From: Aerococcus sp. 1KP-2016
Lineage (GTDB): Bacteria > Bacillota > Bacilli > Lactobacillales > Aerococcaceae
Length of the DNA: 59,157 nucleotides
Reading direction: 5' to 3'
NCBI RefSeq assembly: GCF_002252085.1
Contig: NZ_NEEY01000008.1
Coordinates: forward strand, 1 to 59,157
The notes below the pieces were generated by a model, which searched no databases, had not been told where the DNA came from, and saw only the letters and a list, made by a program, of their open reading frames with translations. Below, piece by piece: positions 18,301 through 27,556 of this stretch (within the stretch, counting starts at the first letter, position 1; the number at the start of each line of letters is the position of its first letter). The translations under genes were made by a program, and so were the position numbers.

Positions 18301-20292
18301 ATGTTTGACAACACGGATATTTTAGCGACAAATGCTATTCGAGCTTTGAGTACAGATATGGTGGATGAGGCGAATTCAGGCCATCCAGGTTTACCTTTAG
18401 GTGCAGCACCAATGGCATATGCCCTATGGTCTAAACACCTACGCCAAAATCCTAAACACAGTAAATGGACAAACCGTGACCGTTTTGTACTATCTGCTGG
18501 ACATGGTTCTGCTATGTTATATAGCTTACTTCATTTAGCAGGTTTTGATTTAAGTATTGAAGACGTGAAACAATTCCGTAAATTCAATTCAAAAACACCT
18601 GGTCACCCAGAAGTTCACCATACTGACGGTGTTGAAGCAACAACTGGTCCTTTAGGTCAAGGTTTTGCCAACGCAGTAGGTATGGCAATGGCTGAAGCAC
18701 ATGATGCAGCTGTTTATAATAAAGATGGCTTAAATGTTGTAGATCATTTTACGTATACAATCGTTGGTGATGGTGACTTAATGGAAGGTGTTTCTCAAGA
18801 AGCAGCTTCATTAGCGGGTCACTTAAAATTAAATAAACTAATCGCTTTATACGATTCAAACGACATTTCATTAGATGGTCCTACTTCTAATGCCTTTACA
18901 GAAAATGTTGGTGACCGTTTCAAAGCTTACGGTTGGGAGCATATCTTAGTAAAAGATGGTAACGACCTTGAAGAAATTAATGCTGCGATTGAAAAAGCAA
19001 AAGCAAACATTAACCAACCAACCTTAATCGAAGTCAAAACAATCATCGGTTTTGGTGCGAAAAACCAAGGTACTTCAGGTGTCCACGGTGCGCCATTAGG
19101 AACTGAAGGTTCAGCAGTTGCCAAAGAAAATATTGGTTGGAACTACGATCGTTTCGAAATTCCTACAGAAGTTTATGACCGCTTCAACGAAGTTGTGGTA
19201 GAACGTGGTCAAGCTGAAGAAGAAGCCTGGAACAAAGTATTTGAAGACTATAAAGCAGCCTATCCTGAATTAGCAGCGCAATTTGAACGTGCCTATGCAG
19301 GTGAATTACCTGAAGGATGGGATGCCAACTTACCAGTTTATGAAGTTGGCGATGCTGCCGCAGCAAGTCGTAAAACGTCTCAAGCAGCTATCCAAGAAAT
19401 TGGTAAAGCTTTACCTGAATTCTGGGGTGGTTCTGCCGATTTATCATCTTCAAACAATACAATGAACGATGCTGAAGAAGCCTTCCAACCAGAATCATAT
19501 CAAGGACGTAACATTTGGTATGGTGTGCGTGAATTCGCAATGGCCGCAGCTATGAATGGTATCGCCTTACATGGTGGTTCTAAACCATATGCAGGTACAT
19601 TCTTCGTATTCTCTGACTACCTACGTCCAGCAGTTCGTGTAGCAGCAATTTCTGAATTACCTGTAACTTACGTGTTTACACATGATTCTATTGGTGTTGG
19701 TGAAGATGGACCTACACATGAGCCAGTTGAACAATTAGCGTCATTCCGTGCAATGCACAATGTGAACGTTGTTCGTCCAGCTGACGGTAATGAAGTTGGC
19801 GTTGCTTGGAAGATTGCAATGGAATCTACGAAAACACCAACTATGTTAGTACTTACGCGTCAAAACTTACCAGTTTTAGACGGCTCAAAAGAATTAGCTG
19901 AAGAGGGTGTACGTAAAGGTGCATATGTTATTTCACCAGCTAAAGGTGACCAAGATGGTATCTTGATTGCAACTGGTTCTGAAGTAAGCTTAGCCATTGA
20001 AGCACAAGCAAAACTTGCTGAAGAAGGCATCAACGTATCCGTTGTATCTATGCCATCGCAAGAATTGTTCGATGCACAAGATGCTGCTTATAAAGAATCT
20101 GTTTTACCAGCAAACATCACAAAACGTGTAGCAGTAGAAATGGGCGCAACATTTGGTTGGGCGAAATATACTGGTACTGCTGGAGCAGTTGTAGGTATTG
20201 ACCGTTACGGTGCATCTGGTCAAGGTGAATTGATCCAAGAAGCATATGGCTTTACCGCTGAAAATGTAGCGAATACTTTTAAAGCGTTATAA
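18301..20292 (+). CDS. tkt: Transketolase
   Basis: A 663-residue thiamine-diphosphate enzyme of the pentose phosphate pathway. The TPP motif is [13 protein letters not shown], leading to [12 protein letters not shown]. The pyrimidine domain has [20 protein letters not shown], and the C-terminal domain ends [17 protein letters not shown]. It lies 69 bases before the transaldolase gene, and the two would form one non-oxidative pentose-phosphate unit. AAGGAGTG precedes the ATG, and an extended -10 (TGGTATAAT, 18230-18238) lies upstream. Confidence 0.96.
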   Translation: MFDNTDILATNAIRALSTDMVDEANSGHPGLPLGAAPMAYALWSKHLRQNPKHSKWTNRDRFVLSAGHGSAMLYSLLHLAGFDLSIEDVKQFRKFNSKTPGHPEVHHTDGVEATTGPLGQGFANAVGMAMAEAHDAAVYNKDGLNVVDHFTYTIVGDGDLMEGVSQEAASLAGHLKLNKLIALYDSNDISLDGPTSNAFTENVGDRFKAYGWEHILVKDGNDLEEINAAIEKAKANINQPTLIEVKTIIGFGAKNQGTSGVHGAPLGTEGSAVAKENIGWNYDRFEIPTEVYDRFNEVVVERGQAEEEAWNKVFEDYKAAYPELAAQFERAYAGELPEGWDANLPVYEVGDAAAASRKTSQAAIQEIGKALPEFWGGSADLSSSNNTMNDAEEAFQPESYQGRNIWYGVREFAMAAAMNGIALHGGSKPYAGTFFVFSDYLRPAVRVAAISELPVTYVFTHDSIGVGEDGPTHEPVEQLASFRAMHNVNVVRPADGNEVGVAWKIAMESTKTPTMLVLTRQNLPVLDGSKELAEEGVRKGAYVISPAKGDQDGILIATGSEVSLAIEAQAKLAEEGINVSVVSMPSQELFDAQDAAYKESVLPANITKRVAVEMGATFGWAKYTGTAGAVVGIDRYGASGQGELIQEAYGFTAENVANTFKAL

Positions 20293-20361
20293 GCTTTAGG
20301 TTTTTACAACATCATTCGATACTCATCACTCAGGGATTTAGCTACAGGAGGCTTTTAACAA

Positions 20362-21017
20362 ATGAAATTTTTCATAGATACAGCGAATATTGATGAAATC
20401 AAACGTATTAATGATTTAGGCCTAGTAGATGGTGTAACAACCAACCCTACTTTAGTTTCTAAAGAAGGTCGCGATTTTGAAGAAGTGATTAAAGATATCG
20501 CGAATACAATCGATGGTCCTGTTTCTGCAGAAGTTACTGGTTTAACTTACGAAGAGATGGTTGAAGAAGCACATGTCATTGCAAAATGGGCTGACAATGT
20601 CGTTGTAAAAATTCCTATGACTGAAGCTGGATTGAAAGCTGTAAATACACTTTCTAAAGAAGGCATCAACACAAACGTAACCTTGATTTTCTCAGTAGCG
20701 CAAGGTTTACTTGCTGCTAAAGCTGGTGCAACTTATATTTCACCATTTATCGGCCGTATCGATGATTTAGGCAAGATGGTTTGAAATTAATTGCTGAATT
20801 ACGTGAAGTATTGGACATCTATGACCTTGATGCTGAAATTATTGCAGCGTCAATCCGCCACATTGGTCACTTTGAAGGCGCAGCATTAGCTGGTGCACAT
20901 ATTGGTACAATTCCAGGTACTTTATTCCCTAAATTATGGAGCCACGCCTTAACTGATAACGGTATCGATGGCTTCATGGCTGACTGGGAGACATATAAAC
21001 AAGGTCAAAATAAATAA
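20362..21017 (+). pseudogene. tal: Transaldolase (TalC/FSA-like short type) with a frameshift
   Basis: The complete protein would be 218 residues. The Schiff-base lysine is Lys83 in [16 protein letters not shown] and SPFIGRIDD are also typical. The frame is lost at about 20774: GGCAAGATGGT should read GGCAAAGATGGT to give [15 protein letters not shown]. One missing A explains the break, and the remainder is open to 21017. It pairs functionally with the tkt just upstream, and a truly inactive copy would be surprising beside an intact tkt. Confidence 0.88.
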
Positions 21018-21062
21018 GCTATTCATCAAGATAAATAGTGTTTAAAAGGAAGATCAATTGAC

Positions 21063-21689
21063 ATGGATGAGGTAAAGCGTATATTTCAAACTTATGAAGC
21101 TCGCCCCTTAGACGTAGAAAAGGCCTATGCAGTACTCATTCCCCTCATTAAAATTGATGGGAAACTACATATCCTTTTTGAACACCGGGCAAGCGGCATC
21201 TCTCAAGCAGGGGATGCCGCTTTTCCTGGTGGTCGCGTTGAAGCCGGGGAAAACTTTCAAGAAACCGCAGTGCGTGAAACCGTTGAAGAACTGGGTATTT
21301 CTCCCGAGAATATTGAGATTTTCGGCGAGATGGATTATCTAGTCAGTGGTAAACGGATTATTGGTTGTTATGTGGGGCAATTACATATCGACAAAATTGA
21401 GGATTGTCATTTTAATCCAGATGAAGTGGATCATGTATTTACGGTGCCTTTGGATTATTTGAAGGAAATGAAGCCGGACATTCACTATGTAGCGCAACGT
21501 GCTGAAGTGGATGACGCCTTCCCATATGACCGAATTCCTGGTGGTAGGGAATATGGATTTGGCAAAACCACCCGTCAAGCGATTCATTTCTATAATATTA
21601 GAGGGGAACACTTGTGGGGTATGACTGCCAAATTAACTGCACGTTTTGTGGAAATCCTCAAGCAAGAACGGATAACGTTTAATCAATAA
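21063..21689 (+). CDS. Nudix hydrolase, CoA-pyrophosphatase type
   Basis: A 208-residue enzyme with a complete Nudix box: GGRVEAGE followed by REtvEELG. The residues before it (HRASGISQAGDAAFPGG) match the NuCoA (UPF0035) signature of NudL-like enzymes, which split coenzyme A or its oxidised forms into phosphopantetheine and 3',5'-ADP. The family assignment is good, and the exact substrate is inferred. It starts 46 bases after the transaldolase gene. Confidence 0.85.
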   Translation: MDEVKRIFQTYEARPLDVEKAYAVLIPLIKIDGKLHILFEHRASGISQAGDAAFPGGRVEAGENFQETAVRETVEELGISPENIEIFGEMDYLVSGKRIIGCYVGQLHIDKIEDCHFNPDEVDHVFTVPLDYLKEMKPDIHYVAQRAEVDDAFPYDRIPGGREYGFGKTTRQAIHFYNIRGEHLWGMTAKLTARFVEILKQERITFNQ

Positions 21690-21717
21690 ATGAACGAATA
21701 AAACGAATTTTGATGTT

Positions 21718-21745
21718 TTGCAATCGCTTTATTTCGTGGTAAGAT
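21718..21745 (+). promoter_or_regulatory. Promoter of the ECF S-component/thioesterase operon
   Basis: TTGCAA and TAAGAT are separated by 16 bases. The resulting leader of about 65 bases contains GGGT and ACCC segments that could form a small hairpin, but it matches no riboswitch I know. Confidence 0.55.
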
Positions 21746-21818
21746 AGCAATTGTATATGGGTTTGGACGGGTCATTTGACTTATCACTACCCAAAACAAT
21801 TTTAGAATGTAGGGGTTT

Positions 21819-22415
21819 ATGATGAATCAACAAAAAGGACGAACTGCAAAATTAACGATTATTAGTTTAATTGTAGCTATCTTAATTATTCAAACTTTTG
21901 TTCCAGGTATTGGCTATATTCCCATCGGACCAGTTCAGGCGACAATCATTCACTTGACGGTCATTATTGGAGCTAGCCTTTTTGGGGCACAAACGGGCTT
22001 AATTCTAGGCGCCTCTTGGGGTGTTTTACGGATGATTAAAGCGGCGGTCATGCCAGATTTAATGTCCATCGTCTTTTTGAATCCCCTAGTATCAGTCATT
22101 CCACGTATGTTAGTGGGTTTGATTGCCGGATTAGTAGCGACGTATTTAGATGGTAAGGTGAAGGGTAGAACCAAATTTATCATCACTGGAGTTGTCGGAT
22201 CCTTAGTGAATACGATAACGGTTTTGAGTGCCATCTATTTCTTTGCGGCAGATTCTTATGCAGCAGCTTTAAATATTCCAACCACTGCTTTAATTGGTAC
22301 TTTTGTTGTCACAATTGGTACCAATGGTATATTGGAGGCTGTGGTAGCAGGTATCTTGACGCCAATCATGGCAATCCCTCTAGCAAAATCATTGAAACGA
22401 ACACAAACGGAATAA
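21819..22415 (+). CDS. ECF transporter S component (vitamin uptake, possibly pantothenate)
   Basis: A 198-residue hydrophobic protein with about six membrane helices. The tract PIGPVQATIIHLTVIIGASLFG, with GLILGASWG, resembles S components of energy-coupling-factor transporters, most like pantothenate-type PanT. It would bind a vitamin and pair with the shared EcfT/EcfA1/EcfA2 module, which is not in this window. Two adjacent ATGs (21819 and 21822) are possible. The gene is followed 16 bases later by a thioesterase gene. Confidence 0.75.
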   Translation: MMNQQKGRTAKLTIISLIVAILIIQTFVPGIGYIPIGPVQATIIHLTVIIGASLFGAQTGLILGASWGVLRMIKAAVMPDLMSIVFLNPLVSVIPRMLVGLIAGLVATYLDGKVKGRTKFIITGVVGSLVNTITVLSAIYFFAADSYAAALNIPTTALIGTFVVTIGTNGILEAVVAGILTPIMAIPLAKSLKRTQTE

Positions 22416-22431
22416 AGGAGCAATCACCTAT

Positions 22432-22941
22432 ATGGAAACAATTACTTGTAAACGGACAAAGGCTGTACAATCGCACCGTATCATGCCCAATGAAACCAAT
22501 TTCTACAAAAATATGTATGGAGGACAACTCCTATATATCTTGGATAATATTGCCTCTGTATCCGCAAGTCGGATGACTGAATATGGCTTAATGACAGGGA
22601 ATATGGATAGTGTGAATTTCCTACAACCCTTGCCTGAAGGCGATATTGTTCATGTAGAAACTTACGTGACGGGTACGGGTAAACGGTCTTTAGAGGTCTT
22701 CGCAAAGGTGATTGGTGAAAGTAAACGTGGCGAACGTTATCTTGCCGCTACTGGCTTCCTAACTTTTGTGGTATTAAAAGATTATGCCAAGGAAGGTTAT
22801 GTCTTACCAGGTATTGTACCTGAAAGTGATGAAGAAAAATTCTTGTGTGCGGGTTATCTTGAACGTAAGCAACAACATCAAGCCAACCGCCAATTAACTG
22901 AGGAATTGATCCAACATTTAACGGTAGAGCTACTAGATTAA
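22432..22941 (+). CDS. Acyl-CoA thioesterase, hotdog fold
   Basis: A 169-residue YkhA-like thioesterase. The motif YGGQLLYILDNIASVSASRM contains the Asp/Glu region of the hotdog active site, and MDSVNFLQPLPEGDIVHVET is the second conserved strand pair. It probably releases CoA from acyl-CoAs. The ATG follows AAAGGAG. It is cotranscribed with the S component, which fits a CoA/pantothenate theme together with the upstream Nudix gene. Confidence 0.85.
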   Translation: METITCKRTKAVQSHRIMPNETNFYKNMYGGQLLYILDNIASVSASRMTEYGLMTGNMDSVNFLQPLPEGDIVHVETYVTGTGKRSLEVFAKVIGESKRGERYLAATGFLTFVVLKDYAKEGYVLPGIVPESDEEKFLCAGYLERKQQHQANRQLTEELIQHLTVELLD

Positions 22942-23029
22942 GCCGTCCAGATATTGACATTTTGGCAAAAATCAAGCAAAATAGGGCTGTAGCAATTTAC
23001 ATATAAAAAATAAATTTTGTAGACTAGTA

Positions 23030-23237
23030 ATTTAGTAACGGTAAGTAAGCGAGATGTGAATTGGTGAGAGCGCATCCCCACTAACTAGATGAACCTACTA
23101 CTTTGCACAAGCATATTGGCCTTGAAAAAGGCACGGTGGCGCCGTTACCGCGTTCGAGAGAAGTGGGGGAATCCCTGCTTAACAAAGGTGGCACCGCGAG
23201 CATTTCGTCCTTTATTGGATGGAATGCTCTTTTTTTA
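23030..23237 (+). promoter_or_regulatory. T-box riboswitch (proline) upstream of proS
   Basis: The T-box sequence AAGGTGGCACCGCG is at 23185-23198. The terminator GAGCATT/AATGCTC plus T's spans 23198-23237 and overlaps the antiterminator region. The Stem I area has AGATGAACCTACT, where CCU at 23094-23096 is a plausible proline specifier. Uncharged tRNA-Pro would stabilise the antiterminator and switch on proS. The exact specifier register is inferred from the downstream gene. Confidence 0.93.
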
Positions 23238-23273
23238 TCCAGAAAAAAGCAAATAGAAAAAGGAGTTATAACG

Positions 23274-24734
23274 ATGGCAAACAACAAAGAAACCGAAAAT
23301 CTACAACAAATAGATTTTTCAAAATGGTATTTACAAGCAATTCAACAAGGTGACTTGATGGATTACGGTCCTGCTCGTGGGACAATGATCTTCAAGCCAG
23401 ACGGATTTTTATTGTGGGAATCTTACAAAGATGCTTTCAATGAAGTATTGAAGAAGGAAGGCATTCGTAATGCCTACTTCCCAATGTTGATTCCAAAACA
23501 CTTCTTCGAGAAAGAAGCAGATCACGTGGAAGGTTTTGCACCTGAATTACCATGGGTGACGCAAGCCGGCGATGAAGTTTTAGAAGAACCATTGGCATTA
23601 CGTCCAACTTCTGAAACTTTATTTGGTAACGCGATGTCTGACTGGATCAACTCGTACCGCGATTTACCAATGGAATTAAACCAATGGGCGAATGTGTTCC
23701 GTTGGGAGAAACGTACCTTACCATTTATTCGTACGTCTGAATTCTTATGGCAAGAGGGACATACTGCTCATGCTGATGAAGAAGAAGCGCGCGAACGTAC
23801 AATGAAAATGTTGCACTACTATACTGAATTAGTGAAGGAAGTATTCGCTATGCCAGTTTATGAAGGGCAAAAAACACCTTCAGAACGTTTTGCGGGTGCG
23901 GTTGATACATACTCAATCGAAGCAATGACAAAAGATACCAAAGCTATCCAAGCTGGTACTTCTCATTACTTGGGTCAAAACTTTGCCAAAGCCTTCGATA
24001 TCAAATTCTTAAATGAAGAAAACCAACACACATACGTACATACAACGTCTTGGGGTTCTTCAACTCGTCTAATCGGTGCCATGATCATGATGCACGGTGA
24101 CGAACAAGGTCTTGTATTACCACCACGTATTGCGGGTACACAAGTAGCCTTAATCCCAGTTGGTAACTTGAAGAAAAATCCACAGGTCCTTGAAAAATTA
24201 CAAGAAATCAAGGCTGAATTGACTGCCAAAGGCTTCCGTGTGGACCTTGATGATACGAACAACTCTGCTGGTTACAAATTCAACGAAGCAGAAGTACGTG
24301 GTGTACCATTACGTATCGAATTCGGTCCACGTGACATGGAAAATAACCAAGTCATGATCAAAATGCGCGATTTAGATGAGAAAGAAGCCATCTCATTAGA
24401 TGAAGACCTAGCTGAAATCATCAACGCGCGCTTTGACTTGATGCACCAACGTCTATACGACAAAGCAGTTGCCTTCCGTGCTGAAAATGAACATTACGAC
24501 ATTGACACTATGGAGCAATTAACAGCGCATCTTGACGCTGCAGAAGCAAACGGCGAACGTCCAGGTTGGATCCTTGCTGGTTGGGACGGTACAGATGAAT
24601 CAGAAGCTGCGATTAAAGAAGCAACTGGTTTCACTTCTCGTAACATTCCTTTCAACCCACCAATGGAAAAAACAGTTGACCTATACTCTGGTAAACCTGC
24701 TAAATATACCGTTTGGTACGCAAGAGCTTACTAA
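23274..24734 (+). CDS. proS: Prolyl-tRNA synthetase, archaeal/eukaryotic-type
   Basis: A 486-residue class II synthetase without the long insertion (editing) domain found in the E. coli type. Class II motif 2 is in FRWEKRTLPFIRTSEFLWQEGHTAH, and the Pro/ATP site is near EPLALRPTSET. The C-terminal anticodon-binding and zinc-like domain ends YTVWYARAY. The start is the ATG at 23274 behind AAAGGAG; the longer open frame runs back through the T-box and is not coding. Confidence 0.95.
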   Translation: MANNKETENLQQIDFSKWYLQAIQQGDLMDYGPARGTMIFKPDGFLLWESYKDAFNEVLKKEGIRNAYFPMLIPKHFFEKEADHVEGFAPELPWVTQAGDEVLEEPLALRPTSETLFGNAMSDWINSYRDLPMELNQWANVFRWEKRTLPFIRTSEFLWQEGHTAHADEEEARERTMKMLHYYTELVKEVFAMPVYEGQKTPSERFAGAVDTYSIEAMTKDTKAIQAGTSHYLGQNFAKAFDIKFLNEENQHTYVHTTSWGSSTRLIGAMIMMHGDEQGLVLPPRIAGTQVALIPVGNLKKNPQVLEKLQEIKAELTAKGFRVDLDDTNNSAGYKFNEAEVRGVPLRIEFGPRDMENNQVMIKMRDLDEKEAISLDEDLAEIINARFDLMHQRLYDKAVAFRAENEHYDIDTMEQLTAHLDAAEANGERPGWILAGWDGTDESEAAIKEATGFTSRNIPFNPPMEKTVDLYSGKPAKYTVWYARAY

Positions 24735-24760
24735 TTTTAAAAGACAAAAGATAATGAAAA

Positions 24761-24786
24761 AATCGAGCGTCTGCTCGATTTTTTTG
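24761..24786 (+). terminator. Terminator after proS
   Basis: AATCGAGC pairs with GCTCGATT around GTCT, followed by T's. Confidence 0.9.
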
Positions 24787-24963
24787 TGTGTAAGCGGGTG
24801 GTATATGATTCTTCATACATTCTTAATAAAGTTAGCATCTAAAAGCCACACTTTCACTCACTTTGTCATAGACTTAACATATTCTCCTGATACAATTGAC
24901 CAGGTAGAAATTGGTCGAAAATTTATATCAATATAATTACAATCTTTTCAAAAGGAGAATGGT

Positions 24964-26010
24964 ATGTCGAACCAGAGAAAAAATAAGAAAAAACAAATTT
25001 TACCCATCATCCCATTCATTGTACTAGGGTTAGCTTTGGTTGCGGTGGTTGTTGCGATTATGAAATTTAAAGATGATACAGCTTTAGCGGAATCGAGTGA
25101 ACTCTCAGGCGTCGTCGATGCGAGCGAGTCATCATCAGAAACCCTAACCCCTTTAACCGCCACAAATGATGAAATCTATAATGTAGATCAAATAACTGCA
25201 GATGGCGTTGAAGCGTTAGATGCCAGTCAGTATGCTGATATGGCTGCTGTTATAGAGGAAACAATGGCTGATTTTGGTGTGTCAGCTGAGGATATTTCCT
25301 TGGTATATACCAATTTACAAACGAACGAAACCTATACCGTGAATGAAGATAGCTATATGACGGCAGCTTCAACACTCAAAGTACCACTGGCGACAGTGAT
25401 TATTGACGCGATTGAGGCAGGCGATATGACTTGGGAATCCCCGGTTACCTATGCCTATGAAGATTATGAAGAAGGAGATGGTACCATCACTGCAGCGGTT
25501 GCGAGGGGCACTGGTCAAGCTACTTACACCATTGAAGAGTTGATGGGCGAATCCTTGATGCATTCTGATAATACGGCAACAAATATGTTGATTGATTACT
25601 ATGAAACAGTTTATGGCGAAGGTGCTTTCAGATCGAATATCGTGGCTGAAGTGTATGACCAAGTGGGTGATATCGACGAAGCCATTTATGAAGACAACAT
25701 CGCATCTGCCAATTTCCTAACGGCTTACTATAAATTGATTTCAACAAATGAAATCTATCAACCAATCCTTGATTTCCTATTACAAACCTCACCAGATCGC
25801 TTGTTCACAACCTATGTGAAAAGCAGTGTGATGGCCAATAAATACGGAAATTACGCCACGGCCTTGAACGATACAGGGATTTACTATGAAAATGACGAAG
25901 CGCAATATAGCCTAGTTGTCTATACGGATGGTCTAACCGAAGGCGAGGACTTCCTAGCTAACTTGAACCTACGGGTGAATGAATACTACCGAGCAACTTA
26001 CGGTGAATAA
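24964..26010 (+). CDS. Membrane-anchored serine hydrolase, class A beta-lactamase-like
   Basis: A 348-residue protein. A basic N-terminus and one membrane segment (ILPIIPFIVLGLALVAVVV) are followed by a Ser/Glu-rich linker and an extracellular domain. SxxK is S136-T-L-K139 and SDN is S201-D-N203, so the penicillin-recognising fold is clear. The KTG box is not canonical; a KYG (in MANKYGNYATA) is the nearest match. It may act on peptidoglycan or be a non-hydrolytic relative, and resistance is not implied. AAAGGAG precedes the ATG. Confidence 0.8.
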   Translation: MSNQRKNKKKQILPIIPFIVLGLALVAVVVAIMKFKDDTALAESSELSGVVDASESSSETLTPLTATNDEIYNVDQITADGVEALDASQYADMAAVIEETMADFGVSAEDISLVYTNLQTNETYTVNEDSYMTAASTLKVPLATVIIDAIEAGDMTWESPVTYAYEDYEEGDGTITAAVARGTGQATYTIEELMGESLMHSDNTATNMLIDYYETVYGEGAFRSNIVAEVYDQVGDIDEAIYEDNIASANFLTAYYKLISTNEIYQPILDFLLQTSPDRLFTTYVKSSVMANKYGNYATALNDTGIYYENDEAQYSLVVYTDGLTEGEDFLANLNLRVNEYYRATYGE

Positions 26011-26018
26011 TACGAACA

Positions 26019-26053
26019 GCGAGGGTGGGACGAATGGTTCCAACCTCGCTTTT
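26019..26053 (+). terminator. Terminator after the serine hydrolase gene
   Basis: GCGAGGGTGGGA pairs imperfectly with TTCCAACCTCGC, followed by TTTT. The GGGAC...GGTTCC theme recurs near 32225 and 32400. Confidence 0.75.
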
Positions 26054-26077
26054 GCTATATTGTGCAGGGGATAATTA

Positions 26078-26315
26078 TAGAATAATTTTAGATACTAGAA
26101 AATAAAGCGAAATTTTATAGTATAAAATTTCATACTATAAATAAATGACCAATTTTATAGTATGAAGATTGGTGCTTTATAGCAGGGTAAAATTTATCAA
26201 ATATGGGATTATATGCGCTAAAAAAATAGCATATTTTATAGCATCGCCATTTATTCTAGATAAAAACCCAAAAATTCTAGAATGACAGTCTCATTCTAGA
26301 ATCGCAGTTTTCTCA
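26078..26315. repeat. Cluster of short AT-rich palindromes
   Basis: Examples are ATTTTATAGTAT/ATACTATAAAT around eight bases (26111-26142), CCAA...TTGG around TTTTATAGTATGAAGA (26149-26172), and ATTCTAGAAT twice near 26275-26302. Other units are partial. Spacing is less regular than in the 3.0-kb array. 26011-26362 contains no gene. Confidence 0.6.
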
Positions 26316-26362
26316 ACTAATGTAGGTACAGCAGGTGGGTTACCCCATCACCCTCAACAAAA

Positions 26363-27154
26363 CTATTCGGGTACCACCTGGATGCGACCATTTTTGAAAG
26401 GATGGAGGATGACCGGTTTGTCATAGAAGGCGTGTAGGCGTTCGGGGGTGAGGATTTGATCACGGTCACCCTGGGCGAAGATGTGTCCTGCTTTAAGGAG
26501 CAATACTTTTTGGTAAAATGCAGGGATTTCCTCGGTTTGATGTGTGACCATGAGTTGACTTAACTGGGGCTTGCGTTCAGCTAAGAGCGCTAAATTATCT
26601 AGCAGGCGTTCGCGGGCGAACAAATCCAGGCCACCCATAGGTTCATCTAAAATTAATAGTTCAGGGTCTGTCATCAAGGCCCGTAAGATGAGAACGGTTT
26701 GGCGTTCACCTTGGGAAAGGCTGGCTAGGTTACGGCCACTTAGATGGGTCATATTGAAGTCTGCCAGCAAAGCGCCAGCTTGCGCACGGTCTTCGTCTGT
26801 GATGTGTTGGTAAATACCAATACTGGCAAATTTCCCTGAAATAATAGTGTTTTCGACACTGAGATGGGTGGGTAATTGTTGGTTTAGCCAACTGGACACC
26901 AGACCAATACGTTTTTGGAGGTCGGGGATAGACGTCTTACCGAAGGGCTGACCCAGCACGGTGACTTGACCGCTGGACGGGAAATGCGAGCCATTTAGAA
27001 TGTTGAGTAGGCTGGATTTGCCGGATCCGTTAAGACCGAGTAAACCCCAGTGTTGGCCGGATGCAATGGTCCAGTTGATGTCTGCGAGAATAGTTTTATC
27101 CCCGCGACGAAAGGCAAGGTTTTGGAGGTTGATGATGTCGTGTGCTGTGGTCAT
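26363..27154 (-). CDS. ABC transporter ATP-binding protein (orphan, YlmA-like)
   Basis: A 263-residue ATPase with Walker A GLNGSGKSS near residue 40, Q-loop region, signature LSQGERQ, Walker B LLILDEPMGGLD and switch histidine in MVTHQTEE. No permease gene lies beside it. It resembles B. subtilis YlmA-type orphan ATPases, whose role is unclear. The ATG follows GAAGGAGCG and the gene appears to stand alone. Confidence 0.85.
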   Translation of the reverse strand: MTTAHDIINLQNLAFRRGDKTILADINWTIASGQHWGLLGLNGSGKSSLLNILNGSHFPSSGQVTVLGQPFGKTSIPDLQKRIGLVSSWLNQQLPTHLSVENTIISGKFASIGIYQHITDEDRAQAGALLADFNMTHLSGRNLASLSQGERQTVLILRALMTDPELLILDEPMGGLDLFARERLLDNLALLAERKPQLSQLMVTHQTEEIPAFYQKVLLLKAGHIFAQGDRDQILTPERLHAFYDKPVILHPFKNGRIQVVPE

Positions 27155-27279
27155 GATGGTGGTCGCTCCTTCGTATAATCACTGAATATGAGAAAATAGC
27201 TACTTTTTCTAATAGAATAATTTTATTCTAGCAGAAATCTTCCTGGAAAAACGGCTGATTTTGTATTTTATGAGAAAAT

Positions 27280-27323
27280 AATGAAAATATTTCATTGACA
27301 AGTTAAAAAATGGTGAGTATACT
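27280..27323 (+). promoter_or_regulatory. ilv operon promoter with overlapping inverted repeat
   Basis: TTGACA (27295-27300) and TATACT (27318-27323) are separated by 17 bases. The inverted repeat AATGAAA-ATA-TTTCATT (27280-27296) overlaps the -35 and is a candidate operator. A CodY-type regulator would fit the pathway, but the match to the CodY consensus is poor. Confidence 0.8.
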
Positions 27324-27363
27324 GATTCCAATGAGTAATCAAAAACGAGAGGAGTTTCATTCA

Positions 27364-27417
27364 ATGAGAGCGTTCAATTTATTAAATGCGAATGTCGTGA
27401 TTATTATTATCACATAG
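27364..27417 (+). CDS. ilv operon leader peptide
   Basis: A 17-residue peptide, MRAFNLLNANVVIIIIT, begins 13 bases after GAGAGGAG. It carries two Leu, two Val, four consecutive Ile and one Thr codon: exactly the amino acids made by or feeding the downstream pathway. Ribosome stalling at these codons when charged tRNA is scarce would select the antiterminator fold. The pattern is that of classical branched-chain attenuation. Confidence 0.9.
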   Translation: MRAFNLLNANVVIIIIT

Positions 27418-27500
27418 GACTGGAGTTAACTAAGGTTAATTTGAGTCCTATTCGATGTTGAGTGGGACTTGGCATCCCATATTGTATGGGATGCTTTTTT
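27414..27500 (+). promoter_or_regulatory. ilv transcription attenuator
   Basis: Three competing pairings are visible. TAGGACT (27414) pairs with AGTCCTA around an inner GTTAAC/GGTTAA stem. AGTCC of the second arm can instead pair with GGGACT (about 27463). The terminator GCATCCCAT/ATGGGATGC (27472-27493) is followed by six T's. Leader translation decides among them. Confidence 0.85.
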
Positions 27501-27556
27501 ATTGCTTTCGATGACTTGATAAGATTAAAGGATTAACGAAGAAATGGGGTGCTCAT

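Noticed and set aside
20362-21017. Programmed frameshifting in transaldolase, SDR, HAD or clpL
   Set aside because: No slippery heptamer with a downstream stimulator, these families are not known for it, and the same kind of one-base loss recurs in unrelated genes.
21752-21818. Riboswitch before the ECF S component
   Set aside because: The leader is only about 65 bases and shows no known aptamer sequence such as preQ1, THF or FMN.
24532-24936. 134-codon frame overlapping the end of proS
   Set aside because: Its first half is a shifted reading of proS and it runs through the proS terminator.
24964-26010. Antibiotic-resistance beta-lactamase
   Set aside because: Although SxxK and SDN are present, the KTG box is not canonical and many Firmicutes carry such proteins without resistance.
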